From Crassaminicella thermophila (lineage in GTDB: Bacteria; Bacillota; Clostridia; Peptostreptococcales; Thermotaleaceae), in assembly GCF_008152325.1 (NCBI RefSeq), contig NZ_CP042243.1, positions 1,741,026 to 1,805,025 of the forward strand: a DNA stretch of 64,000 nt. Reading direction: 5' to 3'. Position 1 is the first letter of the stretch, and each line of letters opens with the position of its first letter. This document shows, one piece after another, positions 8,351 through 17,502 of the stretch. Under the pieces are notes generated by a model. The model ran no database searches. It was not told the origin of the DNA and saw only the letters and a list, made by a program, of their open reading frames with translations. Made by a program: the position numbers and the translations under genes.

Positions 8351-9100
8351 CTATCCAAAACTTCCATCTATATACTGCTTAGTTCTTATGTCTTTAGGAC
8401 TCTCAAACAATTCTTCCGTCTTTCCATATTCTACGATTTCTCCATTTAACATAAAAGCTGTATAATCAGCAATTCTCTTTGCCTGAGAAAGATTATGGGT
8501 AACAATGATAATAGTATATATATCAGAAAGCTTCATCAGCATTTCTTCAATATTTGCAGTATTTTTTATATCCAAAGCTGAACAAGGTTCATCTAATAAT
8601 AATATTTCTGGTTCAACAGTCAATGCTCTAGCAATACAAAGACGTTGTTGCTGTCCTCCCGAAAGTTTTGTTGCTTTCATCTTTAAATCATGTTTTACCT
8701 CTTCATAAAGACCAGCAATCTTTAATTTTTCTTCTACAATAAGTTTTAATTGTTTTTTATCCTTTATTCCATAATAAACAGGAGCATAAGTCATATTTTC
8801 ATATATTGACAATGGAAAAGGAGTAGGACTTTGGAATACCATTCCTATTTTTTCACGTACTTGTTCCTTATCCATGTCCCTTATATTTTTCCCATTTAAT
8901 AGTATTGCACCATGAATTGTTGAATTTTTTTCCTCTTCTATCATTCTATTTAGGCTTTTAATAAAAGTAGACTTTCCACATCCAGAAGGACCTATAATTG
9001 CTGTAATCTTTTTTTCTTCAATTTTCATATTTATATTTTTAATAATTTTCTTATTATCAAAATCCACAGATAAATTTTTGATCTTAAGAATAGCACCCAT
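8351..9100 (-). CDS. pstB: Phosphate ABC transporter ATP-binding protein PstB
   Basis: The 249-aa ATPase of the high-affinity phosphate importer. It shows Walker A GPSGCGKST, signature LSGGQQQR, Walker B ILLLDEP and H-loop VTHN, in a typical-length single NBD. The ATG lies one base after the TAG of the pstA C-terminal frame, with AAGGGG inside the pstA end. This spacing shows that the broken pstA originally read through to 9102. It is the last gene of pstS-C-A-B; no phoU follows, unlike many pst operons, and the next gene downstream is yunB. Confidence 0.96.
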   Translation of the reverse strand: MGAILKIKNLSVDFDNKKIIKNINMKIEEKKITAIIGPSGCGKSTFIKSLNRMIEEEKNSTIHGAILLNGKNIRDMDKEQVREKIGMVFQSPTPFPLSIYENMTYAPVYYGIKDKKQLKLIVEEKLKIAGLYEEVKHDLKMKATKLSGGQQQRLCIARALTVEPEILLLDEPCSALDIKNTANIEEMLMKLSDIYTIIIVTHNLSQAKRIADYTAFMLNGEIVEYGKTEELFESPKDIRTKQYIDGSFG

Positions 9101-9101
9101 T

Positions 9102-9936
9102 CTATATCCCCTTCCTAAAAAACCCTACTAACATACTAAAACTATTCAAAATTAAGAGAAATAATAATAATATAGAAGCTGTTTTATATGCATTTTCTAT
9201 CGATATCCCTTCTCCTATTAATATATATAAGTGATATGGCAAAAGCCATTGCAGGAGAAAGTAAACTATTAGGGACAGGTGCATAAACAACACCTCCTGT
9301 AAACATTATAGGAGCTGTTGCACCCATAGCAAAACCTCCTGCTAAAGCTATAGAAGATAGAATCTCACTAAAACACATGGGTATTATAACTTTAAAAAAA
9401 GTATATGATTTTGAAATACCTAAAGCATAAGAAGCATATACTAAATCTTTATTGATTTCCTCTAGTATTTTTTCCACTCTTACTTCTATAAATGGAAAAA
9501 TCATGATACCTAAAACAATCCCACCAGATAATAACGATATTCCTAAATTTAAATGAACAACTAAGAAAGTATATCCAAATAACCCCAAAACAATTGATGG
9601 AATACCTGCTGTAGATTGAATGACAATATGAATAATTCCATATATTTTTTTATTGCTACAATAAAAATTAAGATATAAAGCTGTCGCTATAGCAATCATA
9701 CTAGCAAAAAAACAAGCAATTACTGTAAAGTAAATACTTCCTATAATAGCAGGAAATATTCCTCCCTCTGTTCCAATAGGAAACCCCTTTGGCATATAAA
9801 ATAAAAACTTATAATTTAATCCATGTATACCCTTATAAAAAATATAGATATTAATGTATAAAACTAAAACTATAAGTATTATTCCGCTTATTATACTCCA
9901 TAGTTTTATTCCTATATGTCTTTTATTTTTTTTCAT
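9102..9936 (-). pseudogene. pstA: Phosphate ABC transporter permease PstA, frameshifted
   Basis: The second membrane subunit of the phosphate importer, interrupted by a +1 frameshift. The N-terminal part (9936 to about 9245) reads correctly through SLLSPAMA, including the permease EAA-like region. The expected continuation LPYHLYILIGEGIS is in another frame and runs to 9102. Removing one base from the four-A run at 9241-9244 (plus strand) restores a single reading frame of the usual PstA length. Without correction the product swaps its last membrane segment for about 15 unrelated residues. The cause could be assembly error, real mutation or slippage. Start chosen at the ATG 9936; a GTG at 9948 abuts the ribosome binding site. 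Confidence 0.85.
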
Positions 9937-9973
9937 ACTATTGTTCACTTCCTTAACTACATATAAACATAAA

Positions 9974-10837
9974 TCATAAATCTATATTCTTTATTATATA
10001 GTGAAAAATCATGTTTATAAAAAAAAGAATCATCATCAATACAAAGCCTGCAGCAAATAAAGCATGATAATGAAGACTATCTACCTCAGCTCCCCCCATC
10101 TCCAATGCAATAAGAGCTGATATAGTTTGGGCTTTTCCAAAAAGCTTTGGTAAAACTGGACTATTTCCTATAACCATCATGACAGCCATAGTCTCTCCCA
10201 TTGCCCTTCCTAAAGCTAAAATACTTCCAGCAAAAATACTTTTTTTAGATGCAGGTAAAATCAGATAACGAATCATATGCCATTTAGATACACCCAAGCC
10301 TTCTGACATAATTTTATATTGCTTGCTAATTCTGATCATTGATTCATCACATGTAGAAATAATATAAGGAAGAATCATAATAGAAAGTAATATTCCTCCT
10401 GCTAAGACAGATTCTCCAGATGAAAAATCAAAATTAACTTCAAAGAATTTTACAAGTACCAATAATCCAATCAATCCATAAATAACAGATGGAATGCCTG
10501 CTAATATATCAATAGCAGGCTTTAATATTTTTCTTATTTTTTCACTTAAAACGCTAGATAAGAATATTGCAGATCCTACACCAATAGGAAGAGCTATTAT
10601 AATCGCTAATAAAGATACATAAATACTTGCTAAAATCATTGGAAATATCGATATACTTTGGGGTTCCCCTAAAGGATTCCATTCCATTTTAAATAAAAAA
10701 TCTAATAACGAAACTTTCTTAAAAACAGGTATACTTTCTTTTATAATAAATATAATAATAAAGCTAAGCATAATGATAGAAAAGAAAGTAAGTAATTTTA
10801 TAATAATAGCAAATATTTTTTCAAATTTCCTATGCAT
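9974..10837 (-). CDS. pstC: Phosphate ABC transporter permease PstC
   Basis: A 287-aa inner-membrane permease subunit, pairing with PstA to form the phosphate channel. About six membrane helices are visible. The cytoplasmic EAA-type loop is read in SEGLGVSKWHMIRYLILPAS, and the family stretch GRAMGETMAVMMVIGN is intact. GAGGATGTG precedes the ATG. The gene follows pstS across a perfect 18-bp stem-loop and precedes pstA by 37 nt. Confidence 0.94.
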   Translation of the reverse strand: MHRKFEKIFAIIIKLLTFFSIIMLSFIIIFIIKESIPVFKKVSLLDFLFKMEWNPLGEPQSISIFPMILASIYVSLLAIIIALPIGVGSAIFLSSVLSEKIRKILKPAIDILAGIPSVIYGLIGLLVLVKFFEVNFDFSSGESVLAGGILLSIMILPYIISTCDESMIRISKQYKIMSEGLGVSKWHMIRYLILPASKKSIFAGSILALGRAMGETMAVMMVIGNSPVLPKLFGKAQTISALIALEMGGAEVDSLHYHALFAAGFVLMMILFFINMIFHYIIKNIDL

Positions 10838-10870
10838 ATATTCACATCCTCAAAAATCATAAAAATGAAT

Positions 10871-10908
10871 AAATAAAATTCAGAAGGAAATCCTTCTGAA
10901 TTTTATTT
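10871..10908 (-). terminator. pstS-pstC intercistronic stem-loop
   Basis: A perfect inverted repeat with 18-bp arms and a 2-nt centre begins at the pstS stop codon. Because pstC has no obvious promoter of its own, this probably acts as a leaky terminator or 3' stabiliser, letting pstS be made in excess over the permease genes. Confidence 0.75.
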
Positions 10909-11815
10909 ATTTTGCAGGAACAAATCCCATTTTCTCAACTATTTTCATACCTTCCTCTGATAGAAGAAAATCTATAAAAGCTTTTTCTTGTGGTAATAGC
11001 TCTCCTTTTTTTATTACTAAAAGAGGTCTAGAAATTTTGTAATCACCACTTATAATATTTTCCTTTGTTGGAGATACTCCATCTACATCTAATGGAATAA
11101 TTTTTCCAGTATTTTGATTTACCATTCCATAAGATGCATATCCAATTGCGTTTTTATTTTCCATGATTTTTGTAACTAATGCACCCATTGAAGGAGCTTG
11201 GATAGCATCTTCTCTAACTTTTTTATCACCCATAACCTTCTTTTGGAATACTTTATGAGCACCTCCACCTAAGTCTCTTGTGACAATAACAATTTCTTCA
11301 TGTGCCAAACTACTATCTAATTCATCCCAATATTTATATTCTCCAGAAAAAATCTTTTGAATTTCTTCTGTGGATAAGCTCTTTTTCACTTCATATACTT
11401 TATTTTCTGGATTTACAGATATAGTTAAGGCATCTAACCCTATTTTAAATTCTTTATATCCCTCTATTTTCCCTTTTTCTTCATCAGAAACAGATCTTGA
11501 AACCATTCCAAAATCACTACTTCCATCTATAACCGCCTTTACTCCTGCTGAAGAACCTCCTGCTGAAACAAATATATCTAAGCTTTTATTTGGAAAATCT
11601 TTATCTACTTTATCCCAAGTTTTATATTTTTCAATAAAATTAGTAGAAATCTTTGCAATTACAGGAGCCAGCGTAGAAGATCCTTTAAATAATATTTGTG
11701 ACTTAAATTCATTATTTGAAGCCTCTTCATTACTATTTACTTTGCTACCACATCCAGTAAGTACAAGACTCAAAAGTAAAGCTATAATAGTAATAATACT
11801 TAGTAATTTTTTCAT
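10907..11815 (-). CDS. pstS: Phosphate-binding lipoprotein PstS
   Basis: A 302-aa extracellular phosphate-binding protein anchored as a lipoprotein. The signal peptide ends in the lipobox LVLTGC (Cys22). Phosphate-site motifs are FKGSSTLAP near the N-terminus, SAGGSSAGVKA, and TRDLGGGAHK in the middle. AAGGGG lies upstream of the ATG. It is first in the pst operon and is separated from pstC by a strong stem-loop, as expected for a protein needed in excess. Confidence 0.95.
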   Translation of the reverse strand: MKKLLSIITIIALLLSLVLTGCGSKVNSNEEASNNEFKSQILFKGSSTLAPVIAKISTNFIEKYKTWDKVDKDFPNKSLDIFVSAGGSSAGVKAVIDGSSDFGMVSRSVSDEEKGKIEGYKEFKIGLDALTISVNPENKVYEVKKSLSTEEIQKIFSGEYKYWDELDSSLAHEEIVIVTRDLGGGAHKVFQKKVMGDKKVREDAIQAPSMGALVTKIMENKNAIGYASYGMVNQNTGKIIPLDVDGVSPTKENIISGDYKISRPLLVIKKGELLPQEKAFIDFLLSEEGMKIVEKMGFVPAK

Positions 11816-11857
11816 TTATACAACCCCTTTTCCATAGTTTATAATTTCCCTTACTAC

Positions 11858-11887
11858 AGTATAGCATACTAAAATTACTCCTATCAT
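11858..11887 (-). promoter_or_regulatory. Promoter of the pst operon
   Basis: A weak -35 ATGATA (11887-11882) with an 18-nt spacer and an extended -10, TG-C-TATACT (-10 at 11863-11858), face pstS. A poor -35 is typical of activator-dependent phosphate promoters. I could not identify convincing direct repeats of a Pho box. Confidence 0.5.
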
Positions 11888-12003
11888 TTATTCTATCTAT
11901 ACGAAAAAAAATATTATTAATTTTATCTATAGTTCTTATTTTATACATTAAAAAATACTCTTTATTTTTTAATTCCAAAATGTGTTTCAACCATTATTAG
12001 AAA

Positions 12004-12037
12004 AATTTCCCCAGCATATTTAATATACTGGGGAATT
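12004..12037 (-). terminator. Terminator after the GGDEF-EAL gene
   Basis: AAATTCCCCAG-type arms pair through CCCCAG/CTGGGG with one internal mismatch, about 30 nt past the stop of the gene ending at 12067. Confidence 0.7.
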
Positions 12038-12066
12038 TATTGATTATCTTTATTAAAATACCTCAA

Positions 12067-14139
12067 TCAACTTTCTTTTAGTTTATTATAATAAAATTTT
12101 TCAAAATCTTCATTAGACATAGGCTTGCCAAAAAAATATCCTTGCATTTCATCACAATCATTTTGTTTTAAGAACTCAACCTGTTCTTTCGTTTCTACAC
12201 CTTCAGCAACAACTCCTAATTCAAGACTTTTTCCTAAAGCTAACACTGTTGAAGCAATGATTGAATTCCCTTTTTTTCCATCGATCTTACTTACAAAAGA
12301 CTTATCAATTTTTAGTTTGTTTATCGCAAAGCTATTTAATTGACTCAAAGAAGAGTATCCAGTGCCAAAGTCATCTATAGAAAACTTGACTCCCATATCT
12401 TTTAGTTCGTTAATCATCTTAAGGGTATGCTCTATATTCTTCATAGCTATACTTTCTGTAATTTCTAACTCTAAATATTTCGGCTCTAATCCTGTTTCCT
12501 CTAATATTTTTGAGACCATTTTAGTTAAATCTTGTAATTCAAATTGACGTGCTGAAAGATTAACTGCTACAGTTAAGGGAGGTAATCCGGCATTTTGTAA
12601 GGCTTTATTTTGAGCACAAGCAGTACGCAATACCCATTCACCTATAGGTACAATCAATCCTGTTTCTTCAGCTAAGGGAATAAATTTTTGTGGAGGCACC
12701 AATCCCCATTTAGGATGCTGCCAACGTATCAAAGCTTCCATTCCAATTATTTTTTCAGTTTTCGTATTTACTTTTGGTTGATAATAAACTACAAATTCTT
12801 TATATTCTAAAGCACGACGCAAACTATTTTCTAGTGCTAATCGTTCAAGAGCTTTATCATTTAAAGATGATGTATATAACTGAAAATTATTTTTCCCTTT
12901 TTCTTTTGCTCTATACATAGCAACGTCAGCATTTGTCAATAAAGTTTCATCATCTTCACCATCATCAGGATAAATAGCAACACCAATACTAATAGTAATA
13001 TAAAGCTCATGATTGTCAATTATTAAGGGCTGTCTAATTCCTTCAAGAATTTTATTAGCAATTTTAGCAACCTTTTCCTCATGCTTTATTCCTTGTAATA
13101 AAATTACAAACTCATCCCCGCCTAGGCGAGCAACCGTATCATCTTCACCTATACAACTTTTTAATCTTCCAGCTATTTCTTTTAATAATTTATCTCCTGT
13201 ATCATGACCAAGCGTATCATTAATGAGCTTAAACCTGTCTAAATCAAGATACATTACAGCTAGCTTCTGATTCGTATGTTTCGCATGAGAAATCTCAAAA
13301 GTTATACGTTCTTTTAACAAAAGTCGATTTGGTAGATCTGTTAACGAGTCGTAAAAAGCTTGATATTTAATCATTTCTTCATACTGTTTTCGTTCTGTAA
13401 TGTCTCTAAGCATCAAAGTAAAAAAACACTTTTCTTCTACATAAAACTTGCTTATTGTAAGGTCAATAGGTAATGTAGAATGATCCTTTCGATGCCCAAT
13501 TATTTCCTTGTTCATATCCATTAATTTAGCATTGTTATTAAAGTTATCACAATAATTAAAGTTTGGAATAAGCACACAAATGTTTTTTCCTATTATTTCA
13601 CTAGACAAATATCCAAAAATTTGTTCAGTTGCAGGATTTATATATTTTATAATCCCATCAATATCTATAGTAATAATTCCTTCGTTTGCATGATCTATTA
13701 TGGAACGGGCAAATGCTTCACTTTGATTTAGTGTTATCTCCATATGTCTTGCATGTAATAAACGTTTTAAACGCTGGCGTAAAACAGCCCAATTAATAGG
13801 TTTACTAATATAATCAGTTGCTCCAGCCTCAAAGGCTAAATTTACAGAATTTTCATCTTCCAAAGAGGTAATCATAATCACAGGAGTATTCTTTCCATCA
13901 GGTAATTTCTGTAATTGTGCACAAGCATTAACACCATCGATTCCTGGCATTACAAAATCCATCAAAACAATATCTGGTTTTATTTCTTTAAAAATATAAA
14001 GTGCCTCTATTCCATTTTTAGCTTCAATAACATCATAACCTTCATTTTTCAAAAATTGCCGAAAGGTAGCACGCATTAATTTTGAGTCATCTACCACTAG
14101 AATTACAGATTTTCTTTTTTCAAATATTTTTTCAATCAT
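12067..14139 (-). CDS. Receiver-PAS-GGDEF-EAL protein (cyclic di-GMP turnover)
   Basis: A 690-aa cytosolic protein with four domains in order. A response-regulator receiver has DD near residue 17, phospho-acceptor Asp in IVLMDFVMPG and Lys in YISKP. A PAS domain spans about residues 140-260. A GGDEF domain carries an intact ARLGGDEF. An EAL domain carries MEALIRWQHP, EITES, IDDFGTGYSSL and the metal-binding AEGVE. Both catalytic sites look complete, so it could make or degrade cyclic di-GMP, or use GGDEF as a GTP sensor for the phosphodiesterase. No cognate kinase is adjacent. GGGAG lies rather far upstream of the ATG, so the start is somewhat uncertain. Confidence 0.93.
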   Translation of the reverse strand: MIEKIFEKRKSVILVVDDSKLMRATFRQFLKNEGYDVIEAKNGIEALYIFKEIKPDIVLMDFVMPGIDGVNACAQLQKLPDGKNTPVIMITSLEDENSVNLAFEAGATDYISKPINWAVLRQRLKRLLHARHMEITLNQSEAFARSIIDHANEGIITIDIDGIIKYINPATEQIFGYLSSEIIGKNICVLIPNFNYCDNFNNNAKLMDMNKEIIGHRKDHSTLPIDLTISKFYVEEKCFFTLMLRDITERKQYEEMIKYQAFYDSLTDLPNRLLLKERITFEISHAKHTNQKLAVMYLDLDRFKLINDTLGHDTGDKLLKEIAGRLKSCIGEDDTVARLGGDEFVILLQGIKHEEKVAKIANKILEGIRQPLIIDNHELYITISIGVAIYPDDGEDDETLLTNADVAMYRAKEKGKNNFQLYTSSLNDKALERLALENSLRRALEYKEFVVYYQPKVNTKTEKIIGMEALIRWQHPKWGLVPPQKFIPLAEETGLIVPIGEWVLRTACAQNKALQNAGLPPLTVAVNLSARQFELQDLTKMVSKILEETGLEPKYLELEITESIAMKNIEHTLKMINELKDMGVKFSIDDFGTGYSSLSQLNSFAINKLKIDKSFVSKIDGKKGNSIIASTVLALGKSLELGVVAEGVETKEQVEFLKQNDCDEMQGYFFGKPMSNEDFEKFYYNKLKES

Positions 14140-14310
14140 AATTTTTTCTTTCGATTATCTCCCTTCTGCTTTTCTATATGCATAGTAAAATCGTTTTATT
14201 TGCTTCCTTATTTTTATAACAATTTATTATTATAACATTATATAATAAATCTTTATAGTTTTGTGTCAATTTATGTAGAATTTTCATTTATATAGTAGCT
14301 CTAACTTCTT

Positions 14311-14348
14311 TATAAAAATAGCACCCAATCTTGGATGCTATTTTTATA
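14311..14348 (-). terminator. Terminator after the FAD-dependent dehydrogenase gene
   Basis: ATAAAAATAGCA and TGCTATTTTTAT form a 12-bp stem, extended by CC/GG inside the loop, 20 nt past the stop codon. Confidence 0.8.
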
Positions 14349-14369
14349 GTAAAATTTAAATATTTTATT

Positions 14370-15776
14370 CTATTTTTCTTCAGCAATCATTTGCCCCATC
14401 AATACACCCATAACAGATGCCATCATTAAACCTCTTGTCCAACCACTTGAATCTCCTAAACAATGTAGTCGTTTTATATTTGTTTCAAAATTTTGATCTA
14501 AATTTATTTTATTGCTATAAAACTTTATTTCTGGACCATATAATAATGTTTCTCTACTTGCAAAACCAGGCACCACTGTATTCATTGCCTTAATAAAGTT
14601 TAAAATATTCATCATAGGTCTATAAGGAATAGCAGATGTTACATCTCCAGCTATAGCATCAGGCAGTGTAGGTTTTACATTTGACTGGTCTAATTCATGC
14701 TGCCAAGTTCTCTTTCCATCTAATATATCTCCATATCTTTGTACCAATATTTTACCATTTCCTAGCATATTTACTAATTCTGCTACTTTCTTCCCGTATT
14801 GGATCGGTTGATTAAATGGTTGTGAAAAATTATGTGAGCTTAATATAGCCAAATTTGTATTCTCAGATTTTTTATCTTTATACGAATGTCCATTCACTAT
14901 TGCTAAATCATTATCGTAATTTTCTTGACTAACAAAGCCTCCTGGATTTTGACAAAAAGTCCTAACTTTATTCCTAAATGGCTCTGGATATCCTATAAGC
15001 TTTGATTCATAAAGCACATTATTAACTTTTTCCATAATTTCATTCCTTACTTCAACACGTACACCAATATCCACAGTTCCAGCACTATGATTGATTCCAT
15101 GTTTTACACACATATCCTTCAGCCAATCTGCCCCTTTTCTACCTGTGGCAATAATGATTTTATTTCCATATAGTATTTCTTCATTTTCTTTAGTTTGTGA
15201 GTTCGCTATTTTTACTCCCTTCGCTACTCCTTCTTCAATAACAATATCTTTTACAACTGTATTAAATTTTATTTCTACACCTGACTTTATAAGATAATTT
15301 TGTATTTTAAAATATATTTCCTGTGCTTTTTCTGTTCCTAGATGCCTAATAGGACAGTCAACTAATTTAAGCCCTGCTTCTATAGCTTTTCTTCTAATCT
15401 CTTTAATAGCATCATTGTTTTCTAACCCTTCTACTTTTGGATCTGCTCCAAATTCTAGATAAATCTTATCCGTATAATTAATCAAATCCTGTGCTTTACT
15501 GCTTCCAATTAAACTTGGCAACTCTCCTCCCACCTCATAGCTTAAAGACAATTTTCCATCTGAAAAAGCGCCTGCACCTGAAAAGCCTGTTGTAATATGA
15601 CAATATGGTTTACATGAAACACATACCTCTGTTTCTTCTTTAGGACAATGTCTTTTCTCTATACTTCTTCCTTTTTCAATAATTAAGACTTTTTTACTAG
15701 ATTTTTGCCTAATAAGTTCTAATGCCGTAAAAATTCCTGATGGACCAGCGCCTACCACTATTACATCATACTTCAA
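14370..15776 (-). CDS. NAD(P)/FAD-dependent dehydrogenase (COG2509-like), riboswitch-controlled
   Basis: A 468-aa flavoprotein of the uncharacterised FAD-dependent dehydrogenase group. The Rossmann motif DVIVVGAGPSGIFTALEL is at the N-terminus, followed by a cysteine-rich stretch (HCPKEETEVCVSCKPYC), GFSGAGAFSDGKLSLS, ATGRKGADWL, and the C-terminal LGDSSGWTRGLMMASVMG. Substrate is unknown. The TTG at 15776 is preferred: GGGAG lies about 9 nt upstream and the Rossmann strand starts right after it. A TATAAT promoter and a guanine-class purine riboswitch lie upstream in the same orientation with no gene between. The gene is therefore predicted to respond to guanine or hypoxanthine, hinting at a purine-related role. 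It is monocistronic. Confidence 0.85.
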   Translation of the reverse strand: MKYDVIVVGAGPSGIFTALELIRQKSSKKVLIIEKGRSIEKRHCPKEETEVCVSCKPYCHITTGFSGAGAFSDGKLSLSYEVGGELPSLIGSSKAQDLINYTDKIYLEFGADPKVEGLENNDAIKEIRRKAIEAGLKLVDCPIRHLGTEKAQEIYFKIQNYLIKSGVEIKFNTVVKDIVIEEGVAKGVKIANSQTKENEEILYGNKIIIATGRKGADWLKDMCVKHGINHSAGTVDIGVRVEVRNEIMEKVNNVLYESKLIGYPEPFRNKVRTFCQNPGGFVSQENYDNDLAIVNGHSYKDKKSENTNLAILSSHNFSQPFNQPIQYGKKVAELVNMLGNGKILVQRYGDILDGKRTWQHELDQSNVKPTLPDAIAGDVTSAIPYRPMMNILNFIKAMNTVVPGFASRETLLYGPEIKFYSNKINLDQNFETNIKRLHCLGDSSGWTRGLMMASVMGVLMGQMIAEEK

Positions 15777-15990
15777 AATAATCATCTCCCTAAAAAAATC
15801 ATTAATTATTCTTCCCTCATACAATTTTTATTATTTTAACATCTAAAAAACTTGATTTTATTCGTTTATTACCGAATATTATCTATAATAAATCGAATTA
15901 TCTTTAGTTTATCAGCTTTTACATAACCTATTGTAAAGAGGGAAAATTAAGATTAAAATCATAAAGATTACCTTGAAAATAAGCACATAA

Positions 15991-16063
15991 CACTTATAGT
16001 CTACAACTATTTACGGTAGTTCGGTAGAAACATCCAGCCCCTATTGCTAGATTTATACAAGTG
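15991..16063 (-). promoter_or_regulatory. Purine (guanine-class) riboswitch aptamer
   Basis: Read on the minus strand, the element has P1 arms CACUUGUA/UAUAAGUG. P2 is CUAGC/GCUGG with loop AAUAGGG, then the invariant J2/3 GUUUCUACC. The P3 loop has CCGUAAAU, and J3/1 reads GACUAU. The nucleotide that pairs with ligand is C (GACUA rather than GAUUA), the guanine/hypoxanthine type. P3 is a little irregular. It starts about 38 nt after a predicted transcription start and 215 nt before the FAD dehydrogenase start. The expression platform is unclear: a hairpin AUUCG-UUUAUUA/UAAUAAACGAAU lies downstream, with a U-run only after a gap. Confidence 0.92.
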
Positions 16064-16107
16064 AACAATAATCGTTTATTTATATCAATAGTTCGTCTTT
16101 CAATGAA

Positions 16108-16136
16108 ATTATAACGTATGTTATAAAAACTTTCAA
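16108..16136 (-). promoter_or_regulatory. Sigma-A promoter of the purine riboswitch leader
   Basis: TTGAAA (16136-16131), exactly 17 nt spacer, TATAAT (16113-16108), directed into the riboswitch. Confidence 0.85.
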
Positions 16137-16192
16137 CACTTTTTACATTAATCAATAAAACTATATTTTATACTAATCTTATATAAATACAG

Positions 16193-16223
16193 AATGGAAA
16201 TCTCTAAAATAGAGATTTCCATT
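16193..16223 (-). terminator. Hairpin after the ArsB/NhaD-type transporter gene
   Basis: AATGGAAATCTCTA pairs with TAGAGATTTCCATT around a 3-nt loop immediately downstream of the stop. The T-run is weak, but the stem is long. Confidence 0.65.
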
Positions 16224-16227
16224 TCGT

Positions 16228-17502
16228 CTATAAATAAAAAACAATTAAATAAATCGATGATAATATAATTGAAACTATCATAAGTGGAAAACCAACCTTC
16301 ATATATTCAGCAAAAGATAATTTATTACATCGTCTTTCTAATATACCTGCAACTATAACATTAGCAGAAGCTCCAACTAAAGTTCCATTTCCTCCAAGAC
16401 AAGCACCTAAAGCTAATGCCCACCATAATGGAACTAAATTGACATCTGAAATTACTTCTAAATTTTTAATTAAGGGAATCATAGTAGCAACAAACGGTAT
16501 ATTATCCAGAAAAGAAGATGCTATTGCAGATAACCACAATATTAACATTGTTGTAACGAATGTATTTCCTTTTGTTAATTTAATTAATTTTGTTGCCATA
16601 AATTTTATGACTCCAACTTCTTCTAAAGCTCCAACCAAAATAAATAATGCAGCAAAGAAAAATATAGTTGGCCACTCTACTTCTAATAATATTTCTTCTG
16701 GCTCAATATTACTTATTAGTAGCAAAATTGCTGCACCAAACATAGCAATTGTAGCAGATTCAAAACCTAAAATTTGATGTACAGTAAAACCAATCATTGT
16801 TAAAATCAAAACACTTATACTTTTTATTAATAAAACTTTGTCTTTTATAGCTTTTTCTTCACTTAAAGATGCTATTTTTCTTTTATTCTCTTCATTAACT
16901 TTCAAACTATTTCTAAATATAAGCTTTAACAAAAATAATGTGATGATAAATATTACTAAAACAACAGGGAAAAGGTTCACAATAAAGTCTATAAAACCCA
17001 AGTTAGTTGCTCCACCAATCATTATATTAGGTGGATCTCCTATAAGTGTAGTAGTTCCACCAATATTAGCAGCTAATATTTCCGGAATTAAAAACGGAAT
17101 TGGATTTACATTTAATGTATCTGTTATTACTAATGTTACTGGAGCAATAAGTAAAATAGTAGTCACATTATCTAATAAGGCTGAAGAAAGAGCTGTAATA
17201 ACTGAAAACAAAAGAATAATTCTCCATGGATCTCCATTTGATTTTTTTGCTGTTCTAATAGCTAAATATTGAAATATCCCTGTTCTTTTTAAAATATTAA
17301 CGATTATCATCATACCGATCAATAACCCTAAAGTATTAAAATCAATCACTTCAAAAGCAAAATCTTGAGAGATAACTTTGAAAATTAACATAAGCACAGC
17401 TCCTAAGAGAGCAACCGCAGTTCTGTTAATTTTTTCTGATACTATAGCTCCATAAGTTAATGTAAATATTATGAGTGCAATAGTTAAATGATTGTGTAAC
17501 AT
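16228..17502 (-). CDS. ArsB/NhaD-type ion transporter (IT superfamily)
   Basis: A 424-aa membrane protein of the ion transporter superfamily (ArsB/NhaD/citrate-type permeases), with about 11-12 helices. The duplicated core is evident from two related glycine/asparagine loops: LLDNVTTILLIAP followed by ANIGGTTTLIGDPPN, and FLDNIPFVATMIPL followed by LGACLGGNGTLVGASAN. Substrate could be Na+/H+, arsenite or a carboxylate; the sequence alone does not decide. No arsR or arsC is nearby, which argues against an arsenic operon. ATG 17502 has GGAG 9 nt upstream; the ATG three codons earlier abuts that site. Confidence 0.85.
   Translation of the reverse strand: MLHNHLTIALIIFTLTYGAIVSEKINRTAVALLGAVLMLIFKVISQDFAFEVIDFNTLGLLIGMMIIVNILKRTGIFQYLAIRTAKKSNGDPWRIILLFSVITALSSALLDNVTTILLIAPVTLVITDTLNVNPIPFLIPEILAANIGGTTTLIGDPPNIMIGGATNLGFIDFIVNLFPVVLVIFIITLFLLKLIFRNSLKVNEENKRKIASLSEEKAIKDKVLLIKSISVLILTMIGFTVHQILGFESATIAMFGAAILLLISNIEPEEILLEVEWPTIFFFAALFILVGALEEVGVIKFMATKLIKLTKGNTFVTTMLILWLSAIASSFLDNIPFVATMIPLIKNLEVISDVNLVPLWWALALGACLGGNGTLVGASANVIVAGILERRCNKLSFAEYMKVGFPLMIVSIILSSIYLIVFYL

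Noticed and set aside
9231-9250. Programmed +1 frameshift in pstA
   Set aside because: No slow codon, internal Shine-Dalgarno or downstream structure typical of programmed sites is evident; error or mutation is simpler, though not excluded.
9102-9293. A separate 63-aa membrane protein gene upstream of pstB
   Set aside because: Its sequence is the missing PstA C-terminus; it has no start signal of its own and joins the upstream frame by removing one base.
11745-11990. Minus-strand ORF of 81 codons overlapping the start of pstS
   Set aside because: Overlaps the pst promoter and the pstS signal peptide in another frame; no ribosome binding site.
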